64,000 bases of DNA from Tolypothrix tenuis PCC 7101 (GCF_002368295.1 NZ_AP018248.1:5652298-5716297), one strand, 5' to 3'. Numbered from the stretch's first letter, positions 34,571 to 43,595 are shown. The notes: generated by a model not told the origin, from the sequence alone. Numbers and translations: made by a program.

Positions 34571-34603
34571 ATCCCAATTTTTGTAATTTACTTGGTAACA
34601 ATC

Positions 34604-35302
34604 ATGAAAGATAAAGTTGTGTTTATTTCTGGCAGTGCTAGAGGGCTTGGAGCCTCTTTAGCAGAATATTTCTATCACGATAACGCTAATGTGTTTTGTG
34701 CTAGTAGAAGTGGCGAAAAGCCAAAATCACTTGAAAATACTGATCCGAAGCGGGTTAGCAGTGGAACTTTAGATATTTGCGATTACCCTAGTTGTGAACA
34801 GGCAATTTCTCAGTGTCTTTCAATCTTTGGAAGGATTGATATTCTTATCAATAATGCATCAGGTTTCTTCGGCAGAAAGAAAATCGGAGATTATTCGCCT
34901 GTTGAACTTAGATCTGAAATTGAAACAACCTTGCTTGGAGCCATCAATCTTACTAATGTTTTTGTTGAGCGTGCTGCTCTAGAAGAGATAAATCAGCATA
35001 TTATATTTATTTCCTCAACTTCAGGACTATCAAGAGAAGGTGGCAATGAGTTATTCCCTGTTTATGCTGCTGCTAAAGCTGGCATTATCCGATTTGCAGA
35101 GTGTATCAACGCTTCTACGCGGGAAAAAGGAATTTATTCACACACATTGATTCCAAGTAATATCCGTGAAGCAAATCTTGCTTATGAAGCAGCAGTCTCC
35201 CGCTCTGACGTTTTTCAGGCAATCAAGTTTTTAATTGAACCTAGCCATAACCTTTACGTGGATCAAATCGTACTGAATCCAGCAAGAGTTCAGAAACCCT
35301 AA
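34604..35302 (+). CDS. Short-chain dehydrogenase/reductase (SDR)
   Basis: A 232-residue Rossmann protein: the cofactor motif GSARGLG (TGxxxGxG variant) at residues ~8-14, the structural NNASG motif, SSTSG with the catalytic Ser, and YAAAK with Tyr/Lys at the active site. ATG 34604 is used; the frame extends to a TTG at 34592. It reduces or oxidises a hydroxyl/carbonyl group with NAD(P)H. It lies 33 bases behind the radical SAM gene. Confidence 0.85.
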   Translation: MKDKVVFISGSARGLGASLAEYFYHDNANVFCASRSGEKPKSLENTDPKRVSSGTLDICDYPSCEQAISQCLSIFGRIDILINNASGFFGRKKIGDYSPVELRSEIETTLLGAINLTNVFVERAALEEINQHIIFISSTSGLSREGGNELFPVYAAAKAGIIRFAECINASTREKGIYSHTLIPSNIREANLAYEAAVSRSDVFQAIKFLIEPSHNLYVDQIVLNPARVQKP

Positions 35303-35420
35303 ACTCTTGGCGATTCCGTTGTAGCGTTTTATTAATGCTTATTGCACATCTTTGAGAGAATAACTTTGGCATGGGAAGTAAAAAAAAACACTTCGAGAGA
35401 AATATGAAAATCGTCCTTGC

Positions 35421-36350
35421 ATGGAATTAAGCAAGCACTTTGCTGATATTTCAAGTGGTGCGATACAAGTTCCGCGCACAGATATACTTCCAGATCAAGA
35501 ATTTCTCTCTCAAGCAGATGATATAAAAGAATACTGTAATGTTTACAAACGTAATATGGCACCATTTTGTAAACATTACTGCGCTAGTATTCCATTTGTA
35601 TTTGAAGAGCAATGTCGTATTGGCATGGCATTGCTTCGCATGGCTCGTTGCCTTCCTGATGAACAGGTTCTCACATTTTATGAGACCGATTCTCCAGATG
35701 GTACAAGTGCTAGAACTTTGGCTGAACTTGCTTCTGGGAAAGTGATAACATTGACTAATGGTTTACACACCGTTAACAGGAAAAAATTTGAGGAGCTTTG
35801 TCGGCATCCTTTTTCATATTTTTATTTAGGATATTTCTGTGACATAACACCGCAGCTTATACGCACTTTGCCTAATTCAAATGTATTTGCGGATGGTTTT
35901 GACGTAATTTATGAAAATGTAACATTTCAGTTTTATGACAAGGATCGGCTTGAACAAATAGCTCACTTGAAAAAGGTAATGAAAGATGATGGCATTTTAA
36001 TATGCCTTGAAAAATTACATCAGATAGATGCAGCACAATACGAAAAGCGAGAGCAAGTAAAAGACGAAAGATATAAATCCTTGTACTTTTCAACCACTGA
36101 GTTAATATGGAAGCGCTCGAAAATACTTTCAGATATGAAAGTATTTCAAGTAGACTATGAAACGCTTATTTCATCTCTCAAGCAACATTTTAGCTATGTT
36201 TACTTGTTGTGGAACAGTACTAATTTCTATGAAATGGCTGCCTCAAACAGTCTACAGAAAATTAATGATTTTTTATCATTTCTTCCTTTGCCATTCATAC
36301 CTAAGGAATTTAATTTTGAAGACGATTTAATCGCACCAAGGAGAGTTTAA
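35421..36350 (+). CDS. Putative SAM-dependent methyltransferase (second in the set)
   Basis: A 309-residue protein. The N-terminal region is helical; VLTFYETDSPDGTSARTLAE is in the place of SAM motif I but lacks a clean GxGxG. YENVTFQFYDKDRLEQIAHL and KKVMKDDGILICLEKLHQ match motifs IV-VI of class I methyltransferases. Its fold assignment is therefore likely but not certain. It lies 118 bases behind the SDR gene and ends the co-directional set. Confidence 0.5.
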   Translation: MELSKHFADISSGAIQVPRTDILPDQEFLSQADDIKEYCNVYKRNMAPFCKHYCASIPFVFEEQCRIGMALLRMARCLPDEQVLTFYETDSPDGTSARTLAELASGKVITLTNGLHTVNRKKFEELCRHPFSYFYLGYFCDITPQLIRTLPNSNVFADGFDVIYENVTFQFYDKDRLEQIAHLKKVMKDDGILICLEKLHQIDAAQYEKREQVKDERYKSLYFSTTELIWKRSKILSDMKVFQVDYETLISSLKQHFSYVYLLWNSTNFYEMAASNSLQKINDFLSFLPLPFIPKEFNFEDDLIAPRRV

Positions 36351-36364
36351 CCTGTTTGGTTTTT

Positions 36365-36490
36365 ATGATGGAAGTTGTTGATCTTACGTTTCATGAAAAA
36401 TCTTGGAATTTGTCACTATCTCCTAAGAGGTCTGCCGTGAAACTCGTTAGACGCTATCACTACATTCAATACATGATGATTTGGGTATGA
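36365..36490 (+). CDS. Possible small protein (41 aa), overlaps the next small frame
   Basis: MMEVVDLTFHEKSWNLSLSP followed by KRSAVKLVRRYHYIQYMMIWV. It begins 14 bases after the methyltransferase stop and its TGA overlaps ATG 36487 (ATGA). The overlap suggests translational coupling, but neither frame has a family and the binding site is poor. Confidence 0.25.
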   Translation: MMEVVDLTFHEKSWNLSLSPKRSAVKLVRRYHYIQYMMIWV

Positions 36491-36678
36491 TTATAATTGT
36501 TACCGTATGGATGAGGTACAGAGAAGCCTTTCTACATCTTGGTTTTATCCTTTTGAGTATTTTTTCCTTTGTTTTCCTAGTTTTACTGTTAATCCGAGCA
36601 ATTGGAGAGCTTTTTAAGTGTGAGGAGACAGGTGAAAATTTTCCTTATCGTAAGCATCACCCTCGTCGCTTCAGATGA
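36487..36678 (+). CDS. Possible small membrane protein (63 aa)
   Basis: MIIIVTVWMRYREAFLHLGF, then a strongly hydrophobic segment (ILLSIFSFVFLVLLLIRAIG) and a basic, His-rich tail. One or two membrane helices. Start at ATG 36487 overlapping the preceding stop. The gap 36679-36975 has nothing else. Confidence 0.35.
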   Translation: MIIIVTVWMRYREAFLHLGFILLSIFSFVFLVLLLIRAIGELFKCEETGENFPYRKHHPRRFR

Positions 36679-36975
36679 TATTTTTTGCGTCAACTAGAGA
36701 GTAATGCCTAACTGTAGCGAACTGCAAACATAAAGGGGTTATGACCAAATACGTGTACAATGACCCATATTGTAAACTTTTGTAACGCAGAGTCTCAAAA
36801 CCTTTGATATTCGATGTTGAAACATCCAACTTCAGTATTGTCTTCAGAGCAAAATATTCCCTAAAACAACCATTTATGTTTGCAGGTCACTACAGCTACA
36901 CTTAGATGTCAAATGGGTTCTATACTACTATCGCATCACACTTACGTTAGTAGTGACGTAAATATGATAGTGATC

Positions 36976-37539
36976 TTACTCCTTCTTTTCTTCGTCTACA
37001 GTCTTTTCCTCCTCTCTTGCCTTCTTATTCTCCTCCTCGTCGTCTTCTGCTGCGCCTAATCCGCCTACATCAGTGACGGTATAGGAAGTCACATCATAAT
37101 AGTGATTCCGTTCTGGCGATCGCACCTTCTCTTCATAGTCAATAAATGACTCATGAAATTCCCCCGATTGAATCAGGGCAATAAATTCTTGCTCCACAAT
37201 TAAGGGAATAAGCGGTAACACCTTTCGTACCGCCTCGCGTGCTTCTGCCTGCATAAATCCTTTCACTGTCTGCGCGACGGCATCGGTGAAGACATTTCTT
37301 TCAGAAGACGCTGAAGGAGGTGGTGTTTCTTGGGGATTGCCTACGCCAAAATGCTGCCGTATTTGTTTACTGCTATAGCCTTCTTTTCTCATCTGTTCGG
37401 CAACATCAAAGATTGAGTGAATCTGCTCATCGGTAAACACGGGATCTTTCGTGTTGAGGCCACAATCTTTTAAGTGCTCATGGAGCGTTGAATTGCTGAG
37501 GTGATATTTATCGCGGAGGTCTTTTTTCGTGTAAGGCAT
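36976..37539 (-). CDS. HTH protein, paralogue 1, with acidic tail
   Basis: A 187-residue protein starting MPYTKKDLRDKYHLSNSTLH, a MerR/plasmid-type helix-turn-helix at residues 1-30, followed by a second helical repeat (DEQIHSIFDVAEQMRKEGYS SKQIRQHFGV). Residues ~85-140 are helical; the C-terminal 35 residues are Glu/Lys-rich. It is the last gene of the transfer operon, 7 bases after its smaller paralogue. It probably binds DNA as a transfer-region regulator or auxiliary. Confidence 0.65.
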   Translation of the reverse strand: MPYTKKDLRDKYHLSNSTLHEHLKDCGLNTKDPVFTDEQIHSIFDVAEQMRKEGYSSKQIRQHFGVGNPQETPPPSASSERNVFTDAVAQTVKGFMQAEAREAVRKVLPLIPLIVEQEFIALIQSGEFHESFIDYEEKVRSPERNHYYDVTSYTVTDVGGLGAAEDDEEENKKAREEEKTVDEEKKE

Positions 37540-37546
37540 AGGTGGG

Positions 37547-37798
37547 TCATGATAACGTCGTGTGGGAAGGTACATTCATCGCACGTAGCTCCAAGTACTT
37601 CTCAAAGTGCTCTGCTACGTCCTTGACGGTGTACCGTTCCTCAAACATCTGGCGAGCGACTTTAAAGCGGGTGGTAATTTCTTCAGCGGTGTACTTTCTG
37701 CGTGCCGTGGAGAGGCCACAGGCTTTTAGAGTGCGGTAGACCGTGGTGTCAGCAATCTTATACTCACGCTCTAAGTCTTTTTTGGTGTAGTAGGTCAT
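37547..37798 (-). CDS. HTH protein, paralogue 2 (short)
   Basis: An 83-residue protein starting MTYYTKKDLEREYKIADTTV, clearly paralogous to the N-terminal 80 residues of its downstream neighbour (same MxYTKKDLxxxY start, same position of LKxCGL and of the second helical repeat). It lacks the C-terminal extension. Its ATG overlaps the coupling protein stop (ATGA), so it is translationally coupled. Confidence 0.7.
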   Translation of the reverse strand: MTYYTKKDLEREYKIADTTVYRTLKACGLSTARRKYTAEEITTRFKVARQMFEERYTVKDVAEHFEKYLELRAMNVPSHTTLS

Positions 37799-39549
37799 TT
37801 GTTGCCCTCGCGCTTACACATCATGCCAAAGATGGCTTCTAGTTCTTTTTCAATCAGTGCTAAGGTTTCTACCCGTAGGGCGTACTGGAGTGGATCGTCA
37901 ACGTTTAAAAACTCTTCTCGCCACGCCGTATTATTCACCGTCTGTTGTACCTGTTGGTACGTGTGTGGTGCCTGCTGTTTTGTCGGTGACGGCATTCTCA
38001 AATACTGGGCGGGTTTTTGGATCATGCCTGGCACTTCGGCTTTACGGGGGCGTAATGTTTCAATGTCTTTCCCTGATTTCCAGCAGCGATAACACATGCC
38101 ACGGGTAAACGGAGAGAGAAAAAAGTAATGAAGCCCGTCATAGGGGCTTGTATCAGGCATATCCATAAAATCACTGGTAATAAAGCGGGTACGCTCTACC
38201 AGTGCTTCAGCACTCCCCATAGAGGCACCTTGTGCCGTGCGCTGGGTGCTGGCATGGGATTCAAAGCAGCGCTGCGTGCCCGCAAGTTTGACTGACCACT
38301 CGGCAGTCGTAGGCGATTCAGTGCGGCATAAAATCTTAAAACTACAGTTATTGGCGATCGTCTCCGCCCCATACACGCCGTACTGATCCATTAACTGCTC
38401 AATGCCTTGGCAGGTAAGATACAGCGACACCCCTTTACTGCGTTGAAAGGTTAAGACATCTAAAATACCTGGCATTTTCCCGATAAAAGGAAATTCATCC
38501 ATGAACACAAAAGTATCCGGATATTTCTTGCTTCCTGGACGAGCATTGTAGTGATTGACAAAGGTTTGAAACATCGCCCGCATGATCGGACTGGATGATT
38601 TTTTCGCCGATAAATCTTGGCTAATCACCACAATGCCTTCGCCTTGCATAAACTCCTTAATGGAGAACCAACGCTCACGCGGGGTGTAGTATTGGTGAGC
38701 TGCCGCCGTTTGAAAATGGAGCATCTTAAACAGTACGCCTAAGAGCACCCCATCACGAGTTTTATCGGCGTTTCCCTCAAGAAGGCGCTCGGCGATCGCA
38801 GTGCCAAATTCGGTATGGCGAAGTATCTTTGCTAATTCAGGGGCACGTGCTAAACAGGCATTGTAAATATCAAACAGTCCCCACTTTCCAGGCTGCTGCT
38901 GCTCATAGTACTCAGCACTCCCGATAGCGATACCTTGCTCTCCTTGTGCCCAAAACGGATCGCCTTGGTCTGGTGTCGGTAGCAGTATCTCCATCATTTC
39001 CATAAGATACTCAAGCCGCCCGTCACAGTCTTTGGCGATATCCCAGGCATAGCCTGCCACCCCACCTTCAGGGTGGATGGCGCGATTATCACTAATGTTG
39101 AGGTAATATAGCGGCACCTGCTGCTGCTGGGCAAAGTGGGCAGCAATCGGGAGAAAGTCACCTTTGGTGTCAAACAGCACCACCTTTACCCCAGAGCCTT
39201 TTTTACAGTGCGAGAGCGCCCAGGCCATTGAGATTTCTAACAACAGCGATTTACCAGAGCCAGAGGTACCAAGACTTAAAGTGTGGTGCTTTAAGCGATC
39301 GCGGGGAATATAAAAGCCGCCGTAGTAGAGAAATTCATTCAGCTCCCAGTCTTTGACTAATATTTCTGGTTGCTGAATGACGAAGGGAAGATTGGGGCCA
39401 CGCACGGGCGGGGGGACATCCAGCATCTGGTCAAGGTAGGTATCGCCTTGTAAATACTGCTGTCTTCGCGGGGGGTACTGGGCGGGATTGACTCGTTTTA
39501 ATTGATGCGTGCGCGGGGAGTTCATCTCCCCACGTCCGTAACGTTGCAT
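37795..39549 (-). CDS. Type IV coupling protein (TraD/TraG/VirD4-like), no membrane anchor
   Basis: A 584-residue hexameric DNA-pump ATPase. Walker A GTSGSGKS is at 94-101, VVLFDTKGDF at ~123-132, Walker B FVFMDEF at 348-353, followed by SKGVSLYLTCQGIEQL and NNCSFKILCRT (sensor/arginine region). It starts 9 bases after AAGGAG. Unlike VirD4/TrwB it has no N-terminal membrane helices, so one of the adjoining small membrane proteins may anchor it. It links the relaxase-DNA complex to a secretion channel. Same operon as the relaxase and small membrane proteins. Confidence 0.88.
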   Translation of the reverse strand: MQRYGRGEMNSPRTHQLKRVNPAQYPPRRQQYLQGDTYLDQMLDVPPPVRGPNLPFVIQQPEILVKDWELNEFLYYGGFYIPRDRLKHHTLSLGTSGSGKSLLLEISMAWALSHCKKGSGVKVVLFDTKGDFLPIAAHFAQQQQVPLYYLNISDNRAIHPEGGVAGYAWDIAKDCDGRLEYLMEMMEILLPTPDQGDPFWAQGEQGIAIGSAEYYEQQQPGKWGLFDIYNACLARAPELAKILRHTEFGTAIAERLLEGNADKTRDGVLLGVLFKMLHFQTAAAHQYYTPRERWFSIKEFMQGEGIVVISQDLSAKKSSSPIMRAMFQTFVNHYNARPGSKKYPDTFVFMDEFPFIGKMPGILDVLTFQRSKGVSLYLTCQGIEQLMDQYGVYGAETIANNCSFKILCRTESPTTAEWSVKLAGTQRCFESHASTQRTAQGASMGSAEALVERTRFITSDFMDMPDTSPYDGLHYFFLSPFTRGMCYRCWKSGKDIETLRPRKAEVPGMIQKPAQYLRMPSPTKQQAPHTYQQVQQTVNNTAWREEFLNVDDPLQYALRVETLALIEKELEAIFGMMCKREGNK

Positions 39550-39572
39550 AAGCTACGCTCCTTACTTACACG

Positions 39573-39986
39573 TTATTCGTAGGTTTTTTTAGGTCGTTGA
39601 TACTGTTCTGGGGATAGCTGGTCTTGCATCGCTTGCTCTTCTTGTGCCTGTGCTGCCTGTGCTGCTTCAATCTCTTCTTCCTCCTCACGCAGCGATAGCA
39701 TGGCGCGATACTCGTCAATATTTTGTTCGATGCGCTCAAGCCGCTCATCAATCAACCAAAGATATGCCAGATCAGGTATTACGACGGCAACCCCCACAAG
39801 GATTGAGGACAACAGCCAGCGTTCTTCAATTGCCATACGCCACGCTTTACTCACTAGATGAAGGTTAGAGTAGGTCTCTCCTGGCATAGGAGGCTTTACC
39901 CCGTAGGCGACAAAGACAATCCCAAAGACGATGACAGACATTAGTTGTGCTAGAAGCGTTGTTTCTGGATGGTAGAGTACTCTCAT
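39573..39986 (-). CDS. Transfer-operon membrane protein A (copy 1)
   Basis: A 137-residue protein with two membrane helices (~10-32 and ~57-79) and an acidic, Gln-rich coiled tail ending in SPEQYQRPKKTYE. It is paralogous to the gene at 40516. Together with the neighbour at 40023 it repeats the pair 40516/40921. Position between relaxase and coupling protein suggests a role in the transfer channel or in membrane anchoring. Confidence 0.65.
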   Translation of the reverse strand: MRVLYHPETTLLAQLMSVIVFGIVFVAYGVKPPMPGETYSNLHLVSKAWRMAIEERWLLSSILVGVAVVIPDLAYLWLIDERLERIEQNIDEYRAMLSLREEEEEIEAAQAAQAQEEQAMQDQLSPEQYQRPKKTYE

Positions 39987-40022
39987 AAGAACTGCTCATG
40001 ATAATGGGTAGAGGGAGGGTTG

Positions 40023-40442
40023 TTAGGAGGTGACACGGGAGTAGTTCACTACACATGCTTCAAGAAACCCCAGCGATGCATAGGACACAAAGAGAAAGGG
40101 AATAAATCGTGCGATCATGACATAGCGTAAGGTACCAATAAAGTCGTAGGTCATCGTTGCGCTCACATTACATTCGGGCTTGTCTCGCCACTGATACAGT
40201 TTTAAATTCACTGTCGTTCGTGCCCGCCGTGTCGCGGCGAAATATGAAGCTGCTTCTGTGATGAGGAAAAGGTAGCCCAGTATCACCACAATGCCAAAGA
40301 ATAGTTGCGTCTTTTCTATCTGAAAAAAGGGTCGTGTTATCTCCTTAAAAGGACTTATCAACAAGCAATACAACAGCAGTGAACCGATCAGGGCAACGCT
40401 AACGTAGGCGCAGGCACGAAAAAGACGTTCTTGTTCATTCAT
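40023..40442 (-). CDS. Transfer-operon membrane protein B (copy 1)
   Basis: A 139-residue protein with three to four hydrophobic segments (~9-30, ~44-66 and ~105-130) and the motif NLKLYQWRDKPE shared with its paralogue at 40921. Begins MNEQERLFRACAY. No outside family recognised. Thirty-six bases separate it from gene A copy 1. Confidence 0.65.
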   Translation of the reverse strand: MNEQERLFRACAYVSVALIGSLLLYCLLISPFKEITRPFFQIEKTQLFFGIVVILGYLFLITEAASYFAATRRARTTVNLKLYQWRDKPECNVSATMTYDFIGTLRYVMIARFIPFLFVSYASLGFLEACVVNYSRVTS

Positions 40443-40515
40443 AGGTGCACTAGAAAAAAATGGATATCTGCGGTGTTATCTCTCCTACGAGAGAAAAATG
40501 AAGTACTGGTGGCGC

Positions 40516-40875
40516 TTAGGAGTACGGTTTTTTAGGTCGCCGATACTGCTCTGGAGATATCTGGTTTTGAATATCTTGCTCATCTTGTGCTTGCGCTTGT
40601 CGTACACGTTCTTCTTCTTCTTCGATAGTGCGTTGCGACATAATGGCGCGGTAGTCCTCGATATTGTCATGTATCTGATCGAGTCCAGTTCCTATGAGGT
40701 GGAGATGGCTCAGTTCACTGATAAGTAGTGCGGCACCCACGAGGAGGAAGGACACAAGCCAGCGCTCGGCAATGACATGGAATAAGGCATCGAATTGAAA
40801 AAGCGACAGCACAATCACACCAAGGAGCGAATACATGCACACTCGGGTGTTTTCTTCATTATTAAATAATTGCAT
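40516..40875 (-). CDS. Transfer-operon membrane protein A (copy 2)
   Basis: A 119-residue paralogue of 39573: AERWLVSFLLVGAALLISEL aligns with EERWLLSSILVGVAVVIPDL, and the tail SPEQYRRPKKPYS matches almost exactly. The N-terminus is shorter. Two membrane helices. Confidence 0.65.
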   Translation of the reverse strand: MQLFNNEENTRVCMYSLLGVIVLSLFQFDALFHVIAERWLVSFLLVGAALLISELSHLHLIGTGLDQIHDNIEDYRAIMSQRTIEEEEERVRQAQAQDEQDIQNQISPEQYRRPKKPYS

Positions 40876-40920
40876 TTTTACTCTACCTTCTTGGTGAGAG
40901 GACGTTGGTTATCAAGGGAG

Positions 40921-41328
40921 TTACTTACGTGCGAGGCATAGCGCTTCTAAAAATGAAATATTCATGTAGGCGACGAGTAAAAATGGAATAAGTCGGCCAA
41001 TCATTGCGTAGGTAAAGGTATAGCGAAATTCAGCACCGAATGAGCGGTACATATTAACTTCTGGCTTATCTCTCCACTGATAGAGTTTTAAATTGATAAC
41101 CCTACGCATGGCACGTGCTCGCACAAAATGTGCGGCAGCTTGGAAGACTATATACACGTAGCCAACGAGTGCAACGATACCAAATACCAGGTACGTAAGG
41201 CGCACGGTAAACAGCGGCAGGGGGGTAAATCTTACTAAGAGATAGAAGATTCCTACCAGCACTATGACTCCTACACTGCCTGCGGCACTATACGCGTAGG
41301 CGTGAAATACTCGTTCTTGTTGATTCAT
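40921..41328 (-). CDS. Transfer-operon membrane protein B (copy 2)
   Basis: A 135-residue paralogue of 40023: starts MNQQERVFHAYAYSAAGSVG and shares INLKLYQWRDKPE and the C-terminal ARFIPFLxVxYxxxxFLEA segment. It is the first of the four small membrane genes after the relaxase. Confidence 0.65.
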   Translation of the reverse strand: MNQQERVFHAYAYSAAGSVGVIVLVGIFYLLVRFTPLPLFTVRLTYLVFGIVALVGYVYIVFQAAAHFVRARAMRRVINLKLYQWRDKPEVNMYRSFGAEFRYTFTYAMIGRLIPFLLVAYMNISFLEALCLARK

Positions 41329-41765
41329 TGGTTAAGGGGAAAATAAAGTAAAAAAAGAGTGGCACTATAAGGAACACTGCACGGTCATTTTCATGACCGC
41401 ATAGGCGCGTATTTCTTACTATGAAATAACCTCATTTATACACGGATACGTATTATGTCGTAGCCGCTCTTTTTTCCTACTACGTGAAGGGAAGTAATGC
41501 CAAATACCACGTGAGTTGCTGATGCATACACCTTCAAAAGAAAGGGTGAGTAATTATTTTTTTCTATATAACAATTAGAGGTTATTTTTTACAAGAAGTT
41601 TAGTCCCCCTATGGAGTATCAAGCTGCTACGCGCACTGGGTGTGAAGTCCTTACCGCACAAGCCATAAACTCTTAAGTGTCGTCAATTTTTGACCGGAGG
41701 ATGTACACAAAAATTAATAGTCACGTGGTGTACTTGATGCTCCTACGCTGCTAGGCACTTGATAT
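41329..41765. other. Gene-free interval between relaxase and membrane genes
   Basis: Contains the hairpin CGGTCAT-TTTC-ATGACCG (41382-41399), which may end or process the relaxase transcript. Otherwise no gene or repeat seen. It separates the relaxase from the other transfer genes by 437 bases, so they may have their own promoter. Confidence 0.45.
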
Positions 41766-43595
41766 CTACCGTTCGCGTTCCCGTTCTCGTTGACGTTCGT
41801 AGCCACGTGAAGCAGACGAAGTCTTTTGCTCGGTCACCTTAGTAATCACCTCTTTTACCTGGGCTGGGGTAAGTCCCGTTATCTTTCTTGACTCCAGTTC
41901 TTCGACTGAGATTCTTTTAGTACGTAGTTCCCACGCTAAAAGCCGCTGCTGCCGTTGTGCCGCATAGTGTGGTTTCTGACGGAGATAATCTGCCTGTTTT
42001 TTGGAGATTAAGCCAAAGGCTTGATACACCGTGATGCTAAATTCACTTTGTGGTAAGCCTTTTCCTTGGGTAAATTGCAGGTATTGGCGACGGGTAATGT
42101 TGCCTGTGGCATAGAGCATCGTCATGCGGCGGTTAAATTGACGGTGATCTGCTTTTTTCTTTAAATATTCTTGTTGACGAACCTTGCGCCGCTGTTGTTG
42201 ATGCCAGGTGATAACGGTCTTGGCTCCTGACCATAATGTTTCTTGGAGTGACTTATACTCGACTAGTTTTTTCCCTTCCGCATTGAGCTGATAGCAAGTT
42301 TCTTGTGCGTCTACCTTGTAGCGCGTTGGCTGGTTATCTGCGGTGCGTTCTTTGACTAAGGTATTCACTGTCACCGGACGTAGGTACTGGGTTTTATAGG
42401 TCTCTACGAGCTGTTGTGCCTGTTGGGTTGAGAGTCTACCCTTGGATGCGCCTAAGACGGCATTAAACAGGTGTGATTCTTGTAGGGGACGGTCTTTCTG
42501 TTTACACTGGAGTGAGGTGGCAATTGAGCGGTGTAGCTTCTGCACCTGTATCTTTTCTTGACGGTGTTGGCGATTGACGACTTTTGCCCATCGAAACCCG
42601 TGGTCATCACCTTGTTGCTGCCATTTTGCAAAGAGCTGCGCGGTATTCACCTGTAAGTCTTTGGGTTTTCTTGACTTTAAGGCTTCGGCGCGAACCTGTG
42701 CCCCTGACATTTCCGGTGTAATTCGCGCTTCAATTTGCTGTGCGCGCGTACTCATAGCACGCGAGAGATCGGTAGAGATACCTTCGATGCCAAAGGTAAT
42801 GCCTTTTCCTTTTTCAAAAGGGCGATTGTAGGTTTTTACGCCTAATTCTTGCTCTAATTGGCGGCGAAGCGTATTTTGGTAGACCATGCCCGCGGTATAG
42901 CGCTGATCAAGGATTTTTTTCCCATCTAAGGCACGCGCCTCACCCTGCTCGTTAAAGCCAACGTTGAGCATGAGAATATGGCTGTGTAATTGCGGGTCAA
43001 GCTCTCGGCTTGTGGTGTGGTGAAAAACCGCAAAGACACCTTCTGCTTTTTCGTGGGTGGTACCGTTATGCCCTGCGCGTGTGTAACAGGCGTGCTGATC
43101 TAAGTAGGCGATCGCGTCATTAACGGCACGTATATGCATACGGTGCAGTTGTTCGCGTAGGGCATTATTGGGCGCTTGACTCCACAGCACGGAGACATCC
43201 TTTGGCGCACTCATCACGTTATCGTAGGCGACTACGGAGCGGTAGGTCTTTTTCGTTTCAGTGACCTTGTCTTTTAATGCCTCAGGAATATGTTTTTCTG
43301 CGCGAAAAGTCTGTACCTTCTGGGTGTCGGGATTGGTATATGTCCAGATGGTGTAGTCTCTCGACTGATAGGCACCTTGCCGAAGGGTAGTGGTGCCATC
43401 AGGGGATTTTCCTTGAAATAAATGCTTGAGGCGTTCGTCTTGCTGTTGAATTTTGGTGTTTTCAATGCGAAGGCGAGCAGCGCCTCTGCCGTGAAAACTT
43501 CCTCGGGGGTCAATTTCACTGGTGTAGTAGTCTTCTTTTCCTAACTTGTTGTAGTAGTCTTCGCGCCCTGCATGAATGATGCCGATAGAGTTCAT
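41766..43595 (-). CDS. MobF-type conjugative relaxase (TrwC/TraI-like), relaxase domain only
   Basis: A 609-residue protein. Tandem tyrosines (DYYNKLGKEDYY, residues 13-24) are the nicking residues of MobF relaxases; YDNVMSAPKDVSVLW matches DLTFSAPKSVSVL; and the metal-binding three-His cluster is HH (192-193) plus HSH (204-206). This domain nicks oriT and stays bound to the 5' end. TrwC and TraI continue with an SF1 helicase, which is absent here: after ~residue 330 only a helical, Arg-rich region ending in RERERER follows. Another helicase must supply unwinding. A palindrome-rich region just upstream is the likely oriT. Confidence 0.88.
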   Translation of the reverse strand: MNSIGIIHAGREDYYNKLGKEDYYTSEIDPRGSFHGRGAARLRIENTKIQQQDERLKHLFQGKSPDGTTTLRQGAYQSRDYTIWTYTNPDTQKVQTFRAEKHIPEALKDKVTETKKTYRSVVAYDNVMSAPKDVSVLWSQAPNNALREQLHRMHIRAVNDAIAYLDQHACYTRAGHNGTTHEKAEGVFAVFHHTTSRELDPQLHSHILMLNVGFNEQGEARALDGKKILDQRYTAGMVYQNTLRRQLEQELGVKTYNRPFEKGKGITFGIEGISTDLSRAMSTRAQQIEARITPEMSGAQVRAEALKSRKPKDLQVNTAQLFAKWQQQGDDHGFRWAKVVNRQHRQEKIQVQKLHRSIATSLQCKQKDRPLQESHLFNAVLGASKGRLSTQQAQQLVETYKTQYLRPVTVNTLVKERTADNQPTRYKVDAQETCYQLNAEGKKLVEYKSLQETLWSGAKTVITWHQQQRRKVRQQEYLKKKADHRQFNRRMTMLYATGNITRRQYLQFTQGKGLPQSEFSITVYQAFGLISKKQADYLRQKPHYAAQRQQRLLAWELRTKRISVEELESRKITGLTPAQVKEVITKVTEQKTSSASRGYERQRERERER

